Source: Polytrichum commune (taxonomy: Eukaryota > Streptophyta > Polytrichopsida > Polytrichales > Polytrichaceae). From it: DNA of 60,000 nucleotides. The notes below the pieces were generated by a model that saw only the letters and a list, made by a program, of their open reading frames with translations, was not told the DNA's origin and searched no databases. The translations under genes were made by a program, and so were the position numbers. Shown piece by piece: positions 36,308 through 48,249 of this stretch (positions within the stretch are counted from its first letter, which is position 1; the number at the start of each line of letters is the position of its first letter). The stretch lies in assembly GCA_950295325.1 (NCBI GenBank), contig OX485807.1:24587666-24647665 (forward strand), in the 5' to 3' direction.

Positions 36308-36324
<17 letters not shown>
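35927..36324 (+). mobile_element. 5'-truncated LINE insertion with poly(A) tail and 15 bp target duplication
   Basis: The insert holds the C-terminal end of a LINE protein (RSGLPWINWRQRNDLVFN, PIEKTRQVIWDALQDYGR, DVAYQDILNEFDL), a short 3' UTR and a run of 22 A. The flanks are CACTTCTTGGCAGAG (35912-35926) and CACTTCTTGGTAGAG (36341-36355), a 15 bp duplication with one mismatch. A (CA)n tract lies between tail and right flank. These are the marks of target-primed reverse transcription. The single mismatch suggests a fairly recent insertion. Confidence 0.9.
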
Positions 36325-36338
<14 letters not shown>

Positions 36339-36355
36339 CACACTTCTTGGTAGAG

Positions 36356-36766
36356 GTATGTTAAGTATATTACCATACGCCATCTCATTTCAGCAAAAGT
36401 AGAGATAATGGCATCAACTTCTAAGTACATCAATTGTGCAAATAGAAAGGAGCTTGTACAGATTTGAATTGGAAACTCCTTCATATAGGCCTCACAAATT
36501 TAACAAGGTTTAATTAGCACATGGTGTGAGATGCGCTAACTTATAGGCTCCATTTATTCATCTAAGTGAGTACTCTGGGTTAATTACCCTGGGGGTATTG
36601 TTGATGCAAGAAGTCAAAGCACAGCAGCAGAGGTGAATCGTTGTATGTGATCTTTTAAATTCTTGGTACAGAAATGTGTAAAGTAGTACATATAGATGCA
36701 TTCATATGCCCGTGTTCCCACCATCATAAATGAGAGTTAGTAGAACCCACAACATGTGTAATCAGA
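36356..36766. other. Intergenic, no gene seen
   Basis: No coding or repeat feature recognised. Confidence 0.5.
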
Positions 36767-37672
36767 CTAATTAATAAACATACTTGTCATCAATGACAGC
36801 ATGTAACACATTACACTTATTAAAATAAGAAAGAGACGAGATATATACCACTTCAAGACACATGGGCTGACGCTTCTTTCTTGAAAAGTTCCATATCTTC
36901 TGAAATTCAAGCTCACAACCCCCAAGAATTCTTGGTACATTTCCTTCAATAGTTGGGTGTGGCTTCTTCCATAGCCTCTCCACACAAAAACACCAACCCC
37001 CAAGCAACAAAACATGTTATGTCTCATGCAATGGTTGCACAATACTTTTCGACTCTCGAAAGATTCGAATGGAGATATGGAGTGCCAACTAAGGAGTATT
37101 TCAGTGCTAGCCTTATTCATAGTTACTTTGTGACATTTACCTATTCGACCACATGAACATGCTCTGCCTGTTAAGCCTTTGAATATGGAATGCAAGAGAC
37201 GACGATGACGCCAACAACCCCTGTGTGTTTTTGTGAATGAGAGACCTCTAACACGCCAAGTTGAGTCAAACTCATCCAACACTTCATGATAAGCAACATC
37301 ACAAGTCTTGGCTAGATCATTTAGCATCCTCTGCCACTCAATCCGCCTACAATCAATAAGAGCTTCCCAAGCCACTCGATGGACTTTCTCCACCGTCCAC
37401 TTTGTGGCATTGAAAACAAAATTATTTAGATTAGGCCAAATTGTCCAAGCCAAACCACTCCTAAGCAAGAACCAAATCCTAGGGAATTTCTTAAGAGATT
37501 GATTGCAACGCTTATAAAATAGACATTGAAGCATGGAGAAAGGTCTTCGAAGACCAAGGTTGCCATGTTTCACAAAAAATTGCCATACAACATTGATAGC
37601 GTAGCTCCAAACTTGTTGTGCCAATTGACAATAAACAAAATTGGTGCTCCACCACTCAATGGGGCACGTCAA
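36767..37672 (-). pseudogene. LINE C-terminal (zf-RVT) fragment in a 301-codon open frame
   Basis: The first half (about residues 10-150) matches the LINE tail family: FVYCQLAQQVWSYAINVVWQ, FSMLQCLF, IWFLLRSGLAWTIW, VEKVHRVAWEALIDC, DVAYHEVLDEFDSTW. The second half (about 151-301) is Cys/Arg-rich and unlike the other copies; it is probably read-through of 3' UTR and flanking DNA. No reverse transcriptase domain is present upstream. A long frame without stops is unusual for a dead LINE tail, but no splice sites or host-like structure support a gene. Confidence 0.7.
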
Positions 37673-37679
37673 GGGCAGT

Positions 37680-39258
37680 TGTTTTCCACCTCATCCAAAA
37701 TTCACCCACACTAGTTATTAATAACCATACGTTTGTGTATAAAAAAATAAATTATTTTTGCATCATGTGTTAATGTCAAATTGCATTTCATCTAGGAGAG
37801 ACCAAGGGAGGAATTGAGTTCTTCCACTTCAAGGTAATCGACTTAACAAAACTCAAACCTCTTGGCTATCTAAATCCTCTTCAACTTAACCGAGTAATTC
37901 ATACAATGGTTTTTCTTTGGCCATCATCACCATTGTCAAAGAATGACCCATCAAGTTTCCTAGAAAATCAAGTGAATTGAGTCTTAACATTCATACAAGT
38001 TAGAGTGTCCACTCTAACCCGAGCCATCTACCCTGAGTAACTATTGGTGTTGGAGTATTCATTAATTGAGGATTCATCTCAAGAGAGTGAAATATTCCAC
38101 CCTAACTTGGAATTTTGGGAATGCTCCCCATAAAGTTAGCATCAATGTGCACATGGGCGTAAGTAATTTCCTTGATGTCACTAGTAGAAATGTGGTACTT
38201 CCATGACACGACAATCTAACACAAAGTGATTAAAATGACATTGGCCTTCACAACCCACTTTGGAATGGAGTTCACTAAGTCCATGTAGAGTGCCACCCAA
38301 TCTTGTGGTGAGGAAAGAGCATGAACATGTCTAATCACATGATGCCGGAAGTAGTGTTGCACAAGCAAAAAAATTGAACACCTCAACATTAGAGAACTCA
38401 TGACAAGCATCCTCTTAGGAAAGGAAGCCATTGCAACTATATTTGGCACCTCTTTTGAGCTTGGGATTCATGGCATGTATGTAAACGTATCTATTGTGGA
38501 TGAAGGGGCTGTAGTAAAACAAGTCCCCGATAATTTTGAGGGCCGATTCATTCCAATTGTATTCCATTGAACTAATTCAAGGTTTTTGATACTATATCAT
38601 GAGTTAAGTTGTCTAAAAATGGTCATTCGCATGATATAATATAAAACACTATGTTCTCACCTTCGCAAATGGACGAGTTTATGCAGACACCACAAATCCC
38701 TAGCGACTCTTTTGTAACCTTAGTGCCCCATAGCCTCCCCTGATGGTTGTTGCCCATGGCCTTTTTGGGAGTCACCAAGTTTTCCATTCCCAAAGAAATC
38801 AAGAAACGAGTTCATGTGTGGGAGTGACCACACGACAAACTAGATTTTAAGTAAACATAGACTTATGCATGAGATTTGGACATAATAAATTATATATGTG
38901 GATGTTTTATTGGCAGATCTTATGATAGAAATGGTCAACCTTGGGTTGAGTTAGTCTTAAATGTGGACTGGATCTTTTGTAGTAGACTCAATTTAGTTGT
39001 ATGCACATTGTCAATTACGAAAAGTATCGCACGTAGAGTGTTGATTGAAGCACATCATTTTTCAAAGCATTTGTAATTAGGAATTCCATCATATTCATGT
39101 AATTTGATTATCCCTCATATAATATGTTTTGCAACGTGTATGTCTTGACAACTTGTAAAATACTATCATACGCATTTTTTTTTGGTAACAAATCTTTCAT
39201 CCATATTTACCTAAATCCCAGTTGACATGATAACGGATTCTTAACAAGTTCCGTTTTG
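37680..39258. other. Intergenic, no gene seen
   Basis: AT-rich; short frames only (38216-38449, 38876-39076), none recognised. Confidence 0.5.
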
Positions 39259-39530
39259 TGACAAAGTATGTGACCCTATTGTGAGCACTTCCGACTCCAC
39301 ATACAACTTTGGTTGTTGGATTGGATTGGAACTTGTCTCCTCCATTCAACAATTGTAACTTATGAAGATTGTCATTTCCACTCTCATAAACATAGTTGAG
39401 ATGTGCAATATAATAGAGGTCAACATGAGAATTATCCTGATCTTTTGGTGCTCACATAAGTCCTCCCAATTGTCCTGACTATTGGACCTATATATGTGCA
39501 TGGGTCAGTCACTCAACATGTTTTCATGTA
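39259..39530 (+). repeat. R1 repeat family, truncated copy
   Basis: Begins AAGTATGTGACCCTATTGTG and keeps the GACTCCACA, TGGTGCTCACATAAG and ATTGGACCTATA blocks of copies at 8237 and 8726, but lacks a recognisable right end. Confidence 0.5.
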
Positions 39531-39559
39531 TACACTTGCGTTTGGAAGGTACTTAATGG

Positions 39560-41323
39560 GGGCTACTTTGGTGCACAATAGTATTTACTGGACCCCTACA
39601 TTTATAAATTCTATATATTTATTGAATGATCTAGTATAGTTAATTTGAAAAATTGTGCACTAAATTTATTGAGGGGTATGTTTGTTTAATAATGTTCCCC
39701 AACCTTGAAAGCCCCATTAAAAGTCATAGCAAAATGCATAATACCGTGGGAAAGAGGATGATAGACCACACAAATGCATAAGCACCAACCCTAGGGATGA
39801 CAAGGAAGAAACACGTCTTACAAAACCATCCATGATAGTGGATGAAAAACAATCATTTTTCATTCATCTATACCCTCATACACATAACTAATTGTCATAT
39901 GTAGGTACGGTTTCCCTCAATTTCTTTTATCATACCCTATATTAATTTTAAAATTGAAGAAACTGTGAGCAATAATTAGACCCCATTTTTGTTTTAAACA
40001 TGTGATTAAATTATTTTAAAATTCAAGTCTAGAATTTGATATCGTGATGTTTAACCAAGAAATCATAATTTATTTCCAGGTTTTGAAATTACCGTATATT
40101 TCCAAAGGCGAGATTCTCTCCCAACCCATATTCACAACATAGGTCGACTTCTTTCCAATAATTGGGAGACAAAAACTTGAGTACAATCAATGTCATTTCA
40201 AGGAACCCAAATCTATGTCCTTTTAACTTATTTTTTCTATCATGCCAAATGTGATGGCTACATGTTTGATTCTTCATGGCTTCTTCCATCATGTTGGAAA
40301 ATGATGGCTACATTCATGGAACTTCATAGAGGACTCTATATATTAAGATTGGGGTGGTGGGGAGGACTCTATATATATTGGAAATGGCTCTATTTTCCAT
40401 ACCACTCAAATGTATGTGTCTAACTAATACATGACTTACACATGACGGTGACCAATTAGAAATGGTGCATATCATGTAACTAATGTTTATCTCTTTTTGT
40501 TTTTGGCCGAATGTGATCATTTCAAGTTGGTCACCTTTGGATGAGCTTCTTTATACGTGGGGGTGACAAACTTGAGATGACCATGGCCCTTGACCAAATT
40601 GATGACACCAAATCAACATGGACCATCGTTTCATGTTGTCACATGTCCAATGTGAGTCACGTGTAAGAAGAGTGACTGCATAAGGCCCACAAACCTTAGG
40701 TGTTTTTGCATAAGAAATGTTGGGCAATTGTACTACAATTGGCACTGCAAAATGTAGAAATGCTCTTCTTCACATCACTCAACTCCATAACCCTTCTACG
40801 GGGAGGGGGGGGGGCGGCGAGAGAGAATCTTGAAGTCTATTAATAATATTTAAGTCACATGACATTGATTACCACAACATTCTTAAGCCCCAAACCAAAA
40901 TCCTATTTCCATATCCATGTTGGATCTTTGGCATGTGGCAATCTGCTCAACCACATCCTTAAGACATTCAACATTGAAGTTGCAAAACACAAGATATGAG
41001 AAGCATTTCTATTATTTTTTTTTTTTTTGGGAGACATACGGCCTAAAAAACCAATGCCAAATGCAAAAAGAACTAAAGAAGATGAGAAGCATCGTCCAAG
41101 CACTACGAGAAACCAATCCTTGGGCCCACAACCCACAACAATGGGGTTGTATAATGTTGTGGTGTTCATATCATTATTTAGCATTGCAGCTGAATTATGT
41201 GGGCTGAGAAATATAAGCTGATTGTTTTTCATAACTCCTATGGATTCTCCCTACTTGCCACATTCAACATGAAATTGGTAGAGTGGTGGACAACAATTGT
41301 ACAACGCAAAGCAAACGATAAAG
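39560..41323. other. Intergenic, no gene seen
   Basis: No gene. A partial R1 end (AAGAAGAGTGACTGCATAAG and GCCCACAAACCTTA) lies at 40664-40702; a G run at 40801-40815. Confidence 0.5.
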
Positions 41324-41325
41324 TA

Positions 41326-41447
41326 AGGTTAGTTTCCACGTAGGCTGCTCACACACCGGATTGTAGTGAAAATAGATATGCCACCATACGACACCTATTA
41401 TTTCCACTAGAATCCGGTGGACGAGCAGCCTACATGGAAACGAACCC
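41326..41447. mobile_element. Short Stowaway-like hairpin MITE, 122 bp
   Basis: Left arm AGGTTAGTTTCCACGTAGGC and inward-read right arm GGGTTCGTTTCCATGTAGGC continue together for about 48 bp through TGCTC and CACCGGATT. The element is almost all hairpin with a short loop. TA flanks both sides (41324-41325, 41448-41449), as for Tc1/mariner-type elements. Confidence 0.75.
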
Positions 41448-43519
41448 TACGGCAAATAGACACGAGTGTTTCAAGAGTGAAAGTCGCCTAGGCCAAGGGT
41501 GAATTGTGCCATGTTAACTCCCCTCCCCTTGGAGTTATCCGTTTCTATCGTTTTCTTTAAAGGAGAGGAGGGTTTTCAAGCATGCCACTTACAGTAGTGT
41601 ATGAGGTCCAATACGCTCAAAGGTATCTCTATCTGTTGCAGGCACTCTAGCTTAGCTTTAGTTGTTGTGAGTGATGTGGGCAAAGGGAGATGCAAACTTG
41701 GCGCATGTGGTGCTTTGAGGTGCTTTGAGGTGGCCATTGCGAGTGCGGTCGGTACGGGCCAACTATGACATTTTGCTACACTTTGGTGGCTTTTGGAGCT
41801 TACAACTTAACTTTAAGTAGATGACCCAATTCAGTGTTTTGGAAGTGACCGGCCACTGGGCTTTGTTTGTTGGCGGCAACTCCATCACCTCTCGTTACTG
41901 ATGTGCTTCCCAAAATAGAAACACCGTGTTCGTCCTTCAGTCACTAAGTGAAGAGAGAGAGAGAGAGAGAGTTTTTAGGGACACGGGTCTTAAAATGGTT
42001 ACTTTTTCCAACGGGAGCTCAAAGTCTTGTAGGATGTGAAACACACGAGTTAAGTAGTGCAAGATGGTTTGCAATTCCAAATTGAGTATGTAGCCACTTT
42101 CTTCATGGTTTTCGGAGCTCACATGAACATCTTGTTCATTCTCAAAGTGAGGATTATTGTGCTCATAAATAGTCATATAGGTCTCTCCCAATTATATTGA
42201 TTACTGAACTTATAATGGTTATTGTATTTTGAGTATGTAGATTTTTTTGAAAAAACATACATTTTTTTTGGGATATGTTCTTGGAACCACACTTAAGTAC
42301 GTACCACTCAAATATAAGCATTCGATTAAGATAAGTAATTGATTTAGGCATGTCTACCTTATCACACACAAGTGTACCTCTCGTTCATCTAACATAAAAA
42401 GCCTTGAAATAGTATGCATCCCATATCTGTATCATTTTTAGTTGATTTGACATTAGAAGTAGTTTTAAAGACGTTTGACTTAGTCTAGTCCAAGTCGTTG
42501 GAGATGAATTGCCCCACAAACTAATAAGGGGTCAAGTTTTACGTTCGATGGATGACATGTACACTTGATTCTCATGAGCCTCTTTGTCCTTGATCTACAT
42601 TTATTATTTCTTACATGAATCGGCATGCAGTTGGACTGTTGAATATCTACCCACGTGAATATATTCATATTTTATCAACAATCTACATGTTTCAAGTTGC
42701 AAATGGGGCCAAGGATTTGTGCTAGGGATGAGTTGAAGGTTGAAATTTAGAACCTCTTATCCTTCATATATTTCATTCCAATGCCAATGTGACACTGATA
42801 ATAGCATCTAAGACCTCGAAAAAGCTTAGTGAAATTAAGTTGGGATGAATTGACCATAATCCCATGGTAGTAGATCTTACAAAACCACCTTACATGGTTG
42901 CCATGAATCCTACACCTTAAAGATAGGTTCCTTGATGTGATGATTTTGATGTTGATATTGCAAACATAAAAAGAGTTAATAACACGAATATAGATGACTA
43001 TTCTTGCACATGAATTAGAACATAGTTAAACTCCTTGAGAACAAAATCGCCTAATGATATCAAGTTGGCATGAATCAACCATAACCCCTAAAGGAGTAAA
43101 TTTCACTGCACCTCCTTACAAGACTACCACAAATTGGAAGCCTTGTGGATGGGTTCCTCGATATAACGATATTGATGATGACGTGAACAAAATCAAGAAT
43201 TTTTCTTACACATATATGAGAACACATTTGAGCCCTTTGGAAATGAAACACGACAAAAGGGGAATATTTTTTGGCACATGGAACACCTACACTCACAACA
43301 AAAGGCTTGCCTTTCCCTCGATAACGTGGCCACTACATTTGGCTTCCCAAGGAGAATCAAAGAGGACATGCCATTTCTTACCAAAACACGAGGGGATTTG
43401 ACCATGGGACCTTGTGGTATCAAACCTCGGGTTGCACTATTAGTAACGGATCGCCTCCCTCAACATCACAATGGGATTGAACTTGACCTCCCTTAAAGCA
43501 AGTTTGATCCATACGTCTC
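41448..43519. other. Intergenic, no gene seen
   Basis: A GA run lies at 41951-41971. R1-related sequence is at 42180-42380. Frames 43054-43401 and 43278-43496 carry no known motif. Confidence 0.5.
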
Positions 43520-43522
43520 TAA

Positions 43523-43895
43523 GGGCCCGTTCACATGGGGTCCCAAGTCCCAAATTAGCAAGTCCAAACATGGAGGCAAAGTCCCAACTTTTGAGTCTCA
43601 ACACATTGTTAACATATAGTTGATTATCATTAAAGTCGGAACTCGATAATTCATGCGCATATATATTTGTAGGGTTTTTGTTGAGAGTTGGATTTAGCTT
43701 TTTGCTCGACCCAACTCTCAACATAGATCTTAAGCCTCACCTCCAAAAAGTGTTGTCATGTAGGCATTCGTTTCATTCTTGGGAACGAGGACTTAGGACC
43801 TTGTGTGAAGTGGTAAGTCCCAATTTTCATGCTCTCAACGGCTCAGATTGCGTGGATCGATCTCAAGTGACTTGTGACTGTGATTGAACATGCCC
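43523..43895. mobile_element. Tourist-like MITE T3 with TAA target duplication
   Basis: 373 bp, starting GGGCCCGTTCACATGGGGTC and ending with the inverse of GGGCATGTTCAATCACAGTC. TAA flanks at 43520-43522 and 43896-43898. The right half shares GCTCTCAACGGCTCAGATTG and GATCTCAAGTGACTTG-like sequence with T6 at 58839, so the two belong to one subfamily. A third copy of the TCCCAAGT block is inverted within it. No coding capacity. Confidence 0.78.
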
Positions 43896-43904
43896 TAAGT
43901 GTGT

Positions 43905-44265
43905 GTGCATCTTTATGTGGTTATTCTTCTTGATCGGACACCTACCTATAAGCAAGTGGTTTATGCCATGGCTTCTAGTTCATGACGGACACGAAATGGA
44001 TACGTGTTACAATGAGATTGAATTATGTGCTAATTAATGGACACTATTCTAGGTTCAATAGCACAACTGAGGAGGTTGTGTGATCATTTACATTATTTAG
44101 AACTAGAATCCTCAAACTTATAACTTTTGCATTTTGACTTTAATTTGAAATACGAAATAACAACATTTGTGATTCGCATTTAACAAGATGAGAAATCACG
44201 GCACAAACCAACAACCATAAATGTACGTGGAATTGAAAGCGTCCACAATAGGGTCATATAAGTTA
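43905..44265 (-). repeat. R1 repeat family, inverted copy
   Basis: On the minus strand it reads ATATGACCCTATTGTGGACG ... GCACATAATTCAATCTCATT ... AGGTGTCCGATCAAGAAGAA ... AACCACATAAAG. This is the same block order as the copy at 8726-9107. Confidence 0.6.
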
Positions 44266-44310
44266 GGTCCATATACATAGTGTCGTTGACCCATGGTGGG
44301 GATTATGTTT

Positions 44311-44635
44311 CTTAAAGTGGGTTTACATCGGGGTCCAAGACCCAAAACTCCCAAGATCCTATTGGTCAAGAGATCGATTTTGAAACCAAAGGAATTTACA
44401 TCGGGTCAAGGTCCAAAGTATGAAAAAAATGAAGTGGTGCTAATGTGTGATCATTTTCTTGCCAAATCCAAGTGGTCCATTTGAAGAAAAAAATTTAAAA
44501 AAATACTCCTCTTAGTTTGAGAAATTAATATGTAAGCTTAGGATCGATTTTGAGTCGAAACGTAAGGTCCACTAAGGGGTCTTTTGGAGCCCCATGTTTC
44601 ATGGACATGGAACCTAATGTTAACCCATCTCAAGT
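44311..44635. mobile_element. Tourist-like element T4
   Basis: The left end CTTAAAGTGGGTTTACATCG and inward-read right end CTTGAGATGGGTTAACATTA are inverted repeats. The inner CCTATTGGTCAAGAG and CAAAGGAATTTACATCGG segments match T2 at 22710. The exact ends and duplication are ambiguous because a second TTA lies close by at each side. Confidence 0.6.
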
Positions 44636-45424
44636 TAAGGTTATTGGTTGTAGATGGTGAATTGGAACCTCTATAAAAGTGAAGAAATTACATTGGAACA
44701 ACCAAGAGTAGGGGTAGAAGGAGGAATGGCAAGGGCTTGGAGGCAAGGAAGATTGGGGCGATGACTAAAAGTGTTAAGTTTAACTATTATTGGTGACAAG
44801 AAAAGCACAACTAGGGGATGGCCACCCACAACAAAAAGCAAGAAAACACAAGAACATCGATTCATAGCAATGCCCATTTCCTCCGTGTCAATCTTCTTGG
44901 CTCGTGATAGACATGGTGCAACTAAAGTTGGTCAAGTACGTTGAAATTGCAAAACTCTTAGTCACATGCTATCAAAAGTACCAACATGTCTTAAAAGTTG
45001 GTTTTTGTTTTCATGGAGCCTTACAATGTTGGTACAAATAGTCAAACATGCAATATGAAAATAATATTTAAAAGACTTACTCAAAATTTGTCCACGAACA
45101 AGTGGCTATTGTTTGATTCTAGCCAAAAATTTACGGCCTTGAATAATTTAATCTTATATTGTATAATATTCTTGAGCTCATTATGAGCTTGAAGGCACCA
45201 TCAAAAAAGAAAAAGACATGGGATGATAAATTGAATGAATTTTTTTGTTTATTTAGTTAAAAATGTCCTGACTCAATGCAAATCACTTCTTCAATTTCAT
45301 CTACTTCTAGGATCTTCATAAATAAGTCCACGTTTTTAGTTTACCTTTTCAAGATGGAGGTTTGAATTATTTATGTATTTCTCATATAAACGAAAAGAAA
45401 ATTCAATTCCAAAAGAACAAGTAC
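44636..45424. other. Intergenic, no gene seen
   Basis: Short frames only, none recognised. Confidence 0.5.
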
Positions 45425-46495
45425 AACCACCTTGAGTGAAACATAGCAAGCAAGGGAACTTAAGAGATAATGCCCATCCGGGGCCTAACTTTTAAGTAAC
45501 CACTTAATTGCTACGAGTAACATTAAGACCTTTGACACACCCAACATTGTTAAAAATTTCAAACACATTCTCATAAGCAACATATGGTGTTTTTTTTCCC
45601 AAATCCATGAGAGTTTGTTGCCACTCAAGTCTACCATAATCAAGTGATGAACCCCACATAACTTGGTGTGTTTTCTCCGTTGGTCATTGAAAAGCATTAA
45701 AAAGTAGATAATTCCGCTGACGCCATATAATCCATGGAAGACCACTCCTCAAGAAAAACCAAATACAACTCAAAGGTTTTAGCGATTTGCTAAGAGGTTG
45801 ATCAAAGAGACACTGCATCATTGAAAAATATTTCCAAGGGCCAAGGTTACCTTGTTTAGCAAAGATTTGCCAAATGATGTTAGTCACATAGCGGCACACT
45901 TGTTGAGCCACATGGCAATTGAAGAACTTGTGCTCCACCGACTCCACAATTGGCAAACCACAATGGGGCAACTCTTATCAATCTTTGCGGAGATTTGTCC
46001 ATGCCACTACCTTATGAATGTCCGACCAAAGGAAGGCCCCCTCTTTCTATGCCTTGTGCTTACGCCAAACGATCCTCCACTTTGGAGAGGTGGAGGGAGG
46101 AGTTTCACTTTGCCATTTGTCGGAGATGGGCCTTTTGAGAGTCTATTGAATAGTGATCCACTTCCTCTCAAACTTGGCCGAATATGCCAGGAAGGCAGTA
46201 GTCTCATGCCACCACCACCTTGCCGGGTCAATGAAAAGCTATTCCAATTTTCCAAAGAGTAACTTGAATTGGCTTTGAGCGTTGCCATGCGAAAGTATGT
46301 CCACCGTCATGACATCCAACCTGAGAATGCCGTGGGGTGTTCAACATCCCTACCATACGATTTAACTTCAATAAGAGTAAAATATTGCGACCCAACAATT
46401 GATTTAGGGAAAGTACCCATAAATGCGACGCTAAATTGGACTAACCCGAAACTAAATTCCTTGAAGTAATATGCACTAACCACCCATTTCAACAA
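45425..46495 (-). pseudogene. LINE 3' end with decayed C-terminal coding region
   Basis: The minus strand carries a LINE tail in several frames: SVEHKFFNCHVAQQVCRYV, NIIWQIFAKQGNLGPW, FSMMQCLFDQPLSKSL, IWFFLRSGLPWIIWRQRN (45684-45971), then PTEKTHQVMW and DVAYEN-like pieces after a stop. Upstream pieces (LKWVVSAYYFKEFSFGLVQF at about 46490, MATLKANSSYSLENWNSFSL at 46288) probably belong to the same element. The 3' end reads GGGGCCTAACTTTTAAGTAA on plus, like the copies at 35584 and 35927. Frameshifts and stops show that it is dead. Confidence 0.75.
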
Positions 46496-47589
46496 TTTGT
46501 CCTCTTAGTCTCTATACAAACCCAACTTCCCCATGTCCTGTGGGCATCGGGTTGTTGGCATTACGAACGGACACTCTATTCACGCCGGCCCCTAAAAGGG
46601 ACCGGAGTTTCTATCTATCTATCTCTATACAAACCAACCCATTATTGTGAAGTGGGATACACTCCTTGTTGGCTAATCATTGTTGGAGGTTTGAATTTTG
46701 AAATAAAGACTTCTTGATAATGCCTTTTGAAAAAAAGAAAAACCTTAAGAATCAATTATGGTGTGCTATTTTGGATGTTTTACTGGGGAACCTTTGTGCG
46801 GTACAAGAGCAATCCAAATTAATGTGTTATTAATGTATGGATGAGAATTTAGTGCATTTTGGTAAAAATAGTTGTGTGTGTGATCAAAAGGCTAGTTTGT
46901 TGCGAATATTGCAACATCTTTGTGATATATTTCAACCCTAAATTGTGAATTACTAGAATTTATTTAATTGATTCCAAGATGCAATTCAAGAATGAGTGAA
47001 TTTCATACATGGCCCCACTTTTGACATGATTAGTTTAAGATGGGAGCATGTAGCGCATGTTCTTGTGTTTGTCGAAGCTTACCTTGGGCCTCTCGAATGC
47101 TAAAGGTTGTTTCCTACCATAATATGACTCCACAAGTAGTGTACATTGTTGTGCGGTGTGATTAACCTCCAACGTCTCACAAAGTGCCCCGTACGGATAT
47201 AGGGTATGTTACGGGTGGAAACAATGTTCAATAACCTTTTCCTCATGGGAAAGTGAAAGTGGAGTTACGGTGATGTGCATTGACGTGCAATCGGCAAAGT
47301 GTTCACCAAAAAGCCTGTAGCTAAGTTAGCTAGTCCGCATGAGAAACACCTTTTTGAACCCCCTCCGCCTCCGAGCTTTTTGGCATGTTAATTGGTAACT
47401 CCTCACAACGGCCACTTCCTTCCATTCCTTACCCATATGCATGCATTGTACCTACCTACCCAGATGTCCTCGGGAGCACACTTATGAGCCAAGTAAAGTA
47501 AGTTAATGACACGGCTCACAACGCGTCCCCAAATCGCCGTCACTCAAGGTGTCCTAATTAACTTAACCCATTACTTGACCGCCCACAGA
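46496..47589. other. Intergenic, no gene seen
   Basis: A short CTAT run lies at 46609-46624. No gene or recognised element. Confidence 0.5.
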
Positions 47590-47785
47590 CACCCCATGAG
47601 GATCACCGTTCCCGGAGTCAATCAATATAAACTTACACTGCCAAAATACCTACCACTGCGAGCATCACCGTTCCCTCAAGTCCACATTTACCGCCAACAT
47701 ATAAGCTTAAGCTTACCATACCTACCCCCATGGGGATCACCGTTCCCTCGAGTCCTTATAATGCTGCCAAATGCACCTACCTCGT
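47590..47785 (+). repeat. Three tandem units around GATCACCGTTCCC
   Basis: Units of about 60-75 bp start near 47590, 47650 and 47725. Each has GRTCACCGTTCCC, a TCNAGTCC block, a GCCAA block and a CCTACC end. The 128-codon frame through them (47506-47892) is probably incidental. Confidence 0.6.
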
Positions 47786-47888
47786 CAGAAGTGTCCTTGA
47801 AAATTTTAGTAGAATTTCGGGCAGAGGGATTTCTTGTATACGGGTGTGTACTTCTCGTTCATCGCATCCAACTTAAAGAAGCCCTAAA

Positions 47889-47891
<3 letters not shown>

Positions 47892-47920
<29 letters not shown>
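47892..47920. repeat. (GT)n microsatellite
   Basis: About 14 GT dinucleotides. Confidence 0.95.
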
Positions 47921-47923
<3 letters not shown>

Positions 47924-47980
47924 TTTAGAGGTCGTTTTCTTGAAGTTGGTTTGTGATAGATAACGTCCAAGGAGCAGGGC

Positions 47981-48247
47981 ATGCCACGAAGAATGGTTTT
48001 ACATGAGGACAAGGCTATTATTCAGAGACTGGCTTGGTCGAAGTATGTTATTGAGCGTAAAGTTTGGGAGTCATCTTCAGCCATTGGATGCGTGCTAAGG
48101 TTTGCGGCTTGTGTGTCATATATGATACGCGGTGGGCAGTTACGGCATGCAAGACACTTGTTCATAATAAAGGGAAATTTGAGTCGGGGTTTACGGCACT
48201 TGAATGAGGTTCGAGGACCTCGAATTAGTTTGATCCAAGTTGTTTGA
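47981..48247 (+). CDS. Unrecognised 88-residue open frame, doubtful gene
   Basis: Reads MPRRMVLHEDKAIIQRLAWS onward, Arg-rich, with no recognised domain. The local base composition is slightly less AT-rich than the flanks. No supporting promoter, splice sites or second copy were seen. It could be a fragment of a retroelement or chance. Confidence 0.15.
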   Translation: MPRRMVLHEDKAIIQRLAWSKYVIERKVWESSSAIGCVLRFAACVSYMIRGGQLRHARHLFIIKGNLSRGLRHLNEVRGPRISLIQVV

Positions 48248-48249
48248 GA

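Noticed and set aside
36303-36342. Poly(A) plus (CA)n as a plain microsatellite
   Set aside because: The 15 bp duplication and the LINE coding tail upstream show that it is the 3' end of a retrotransposed insert.
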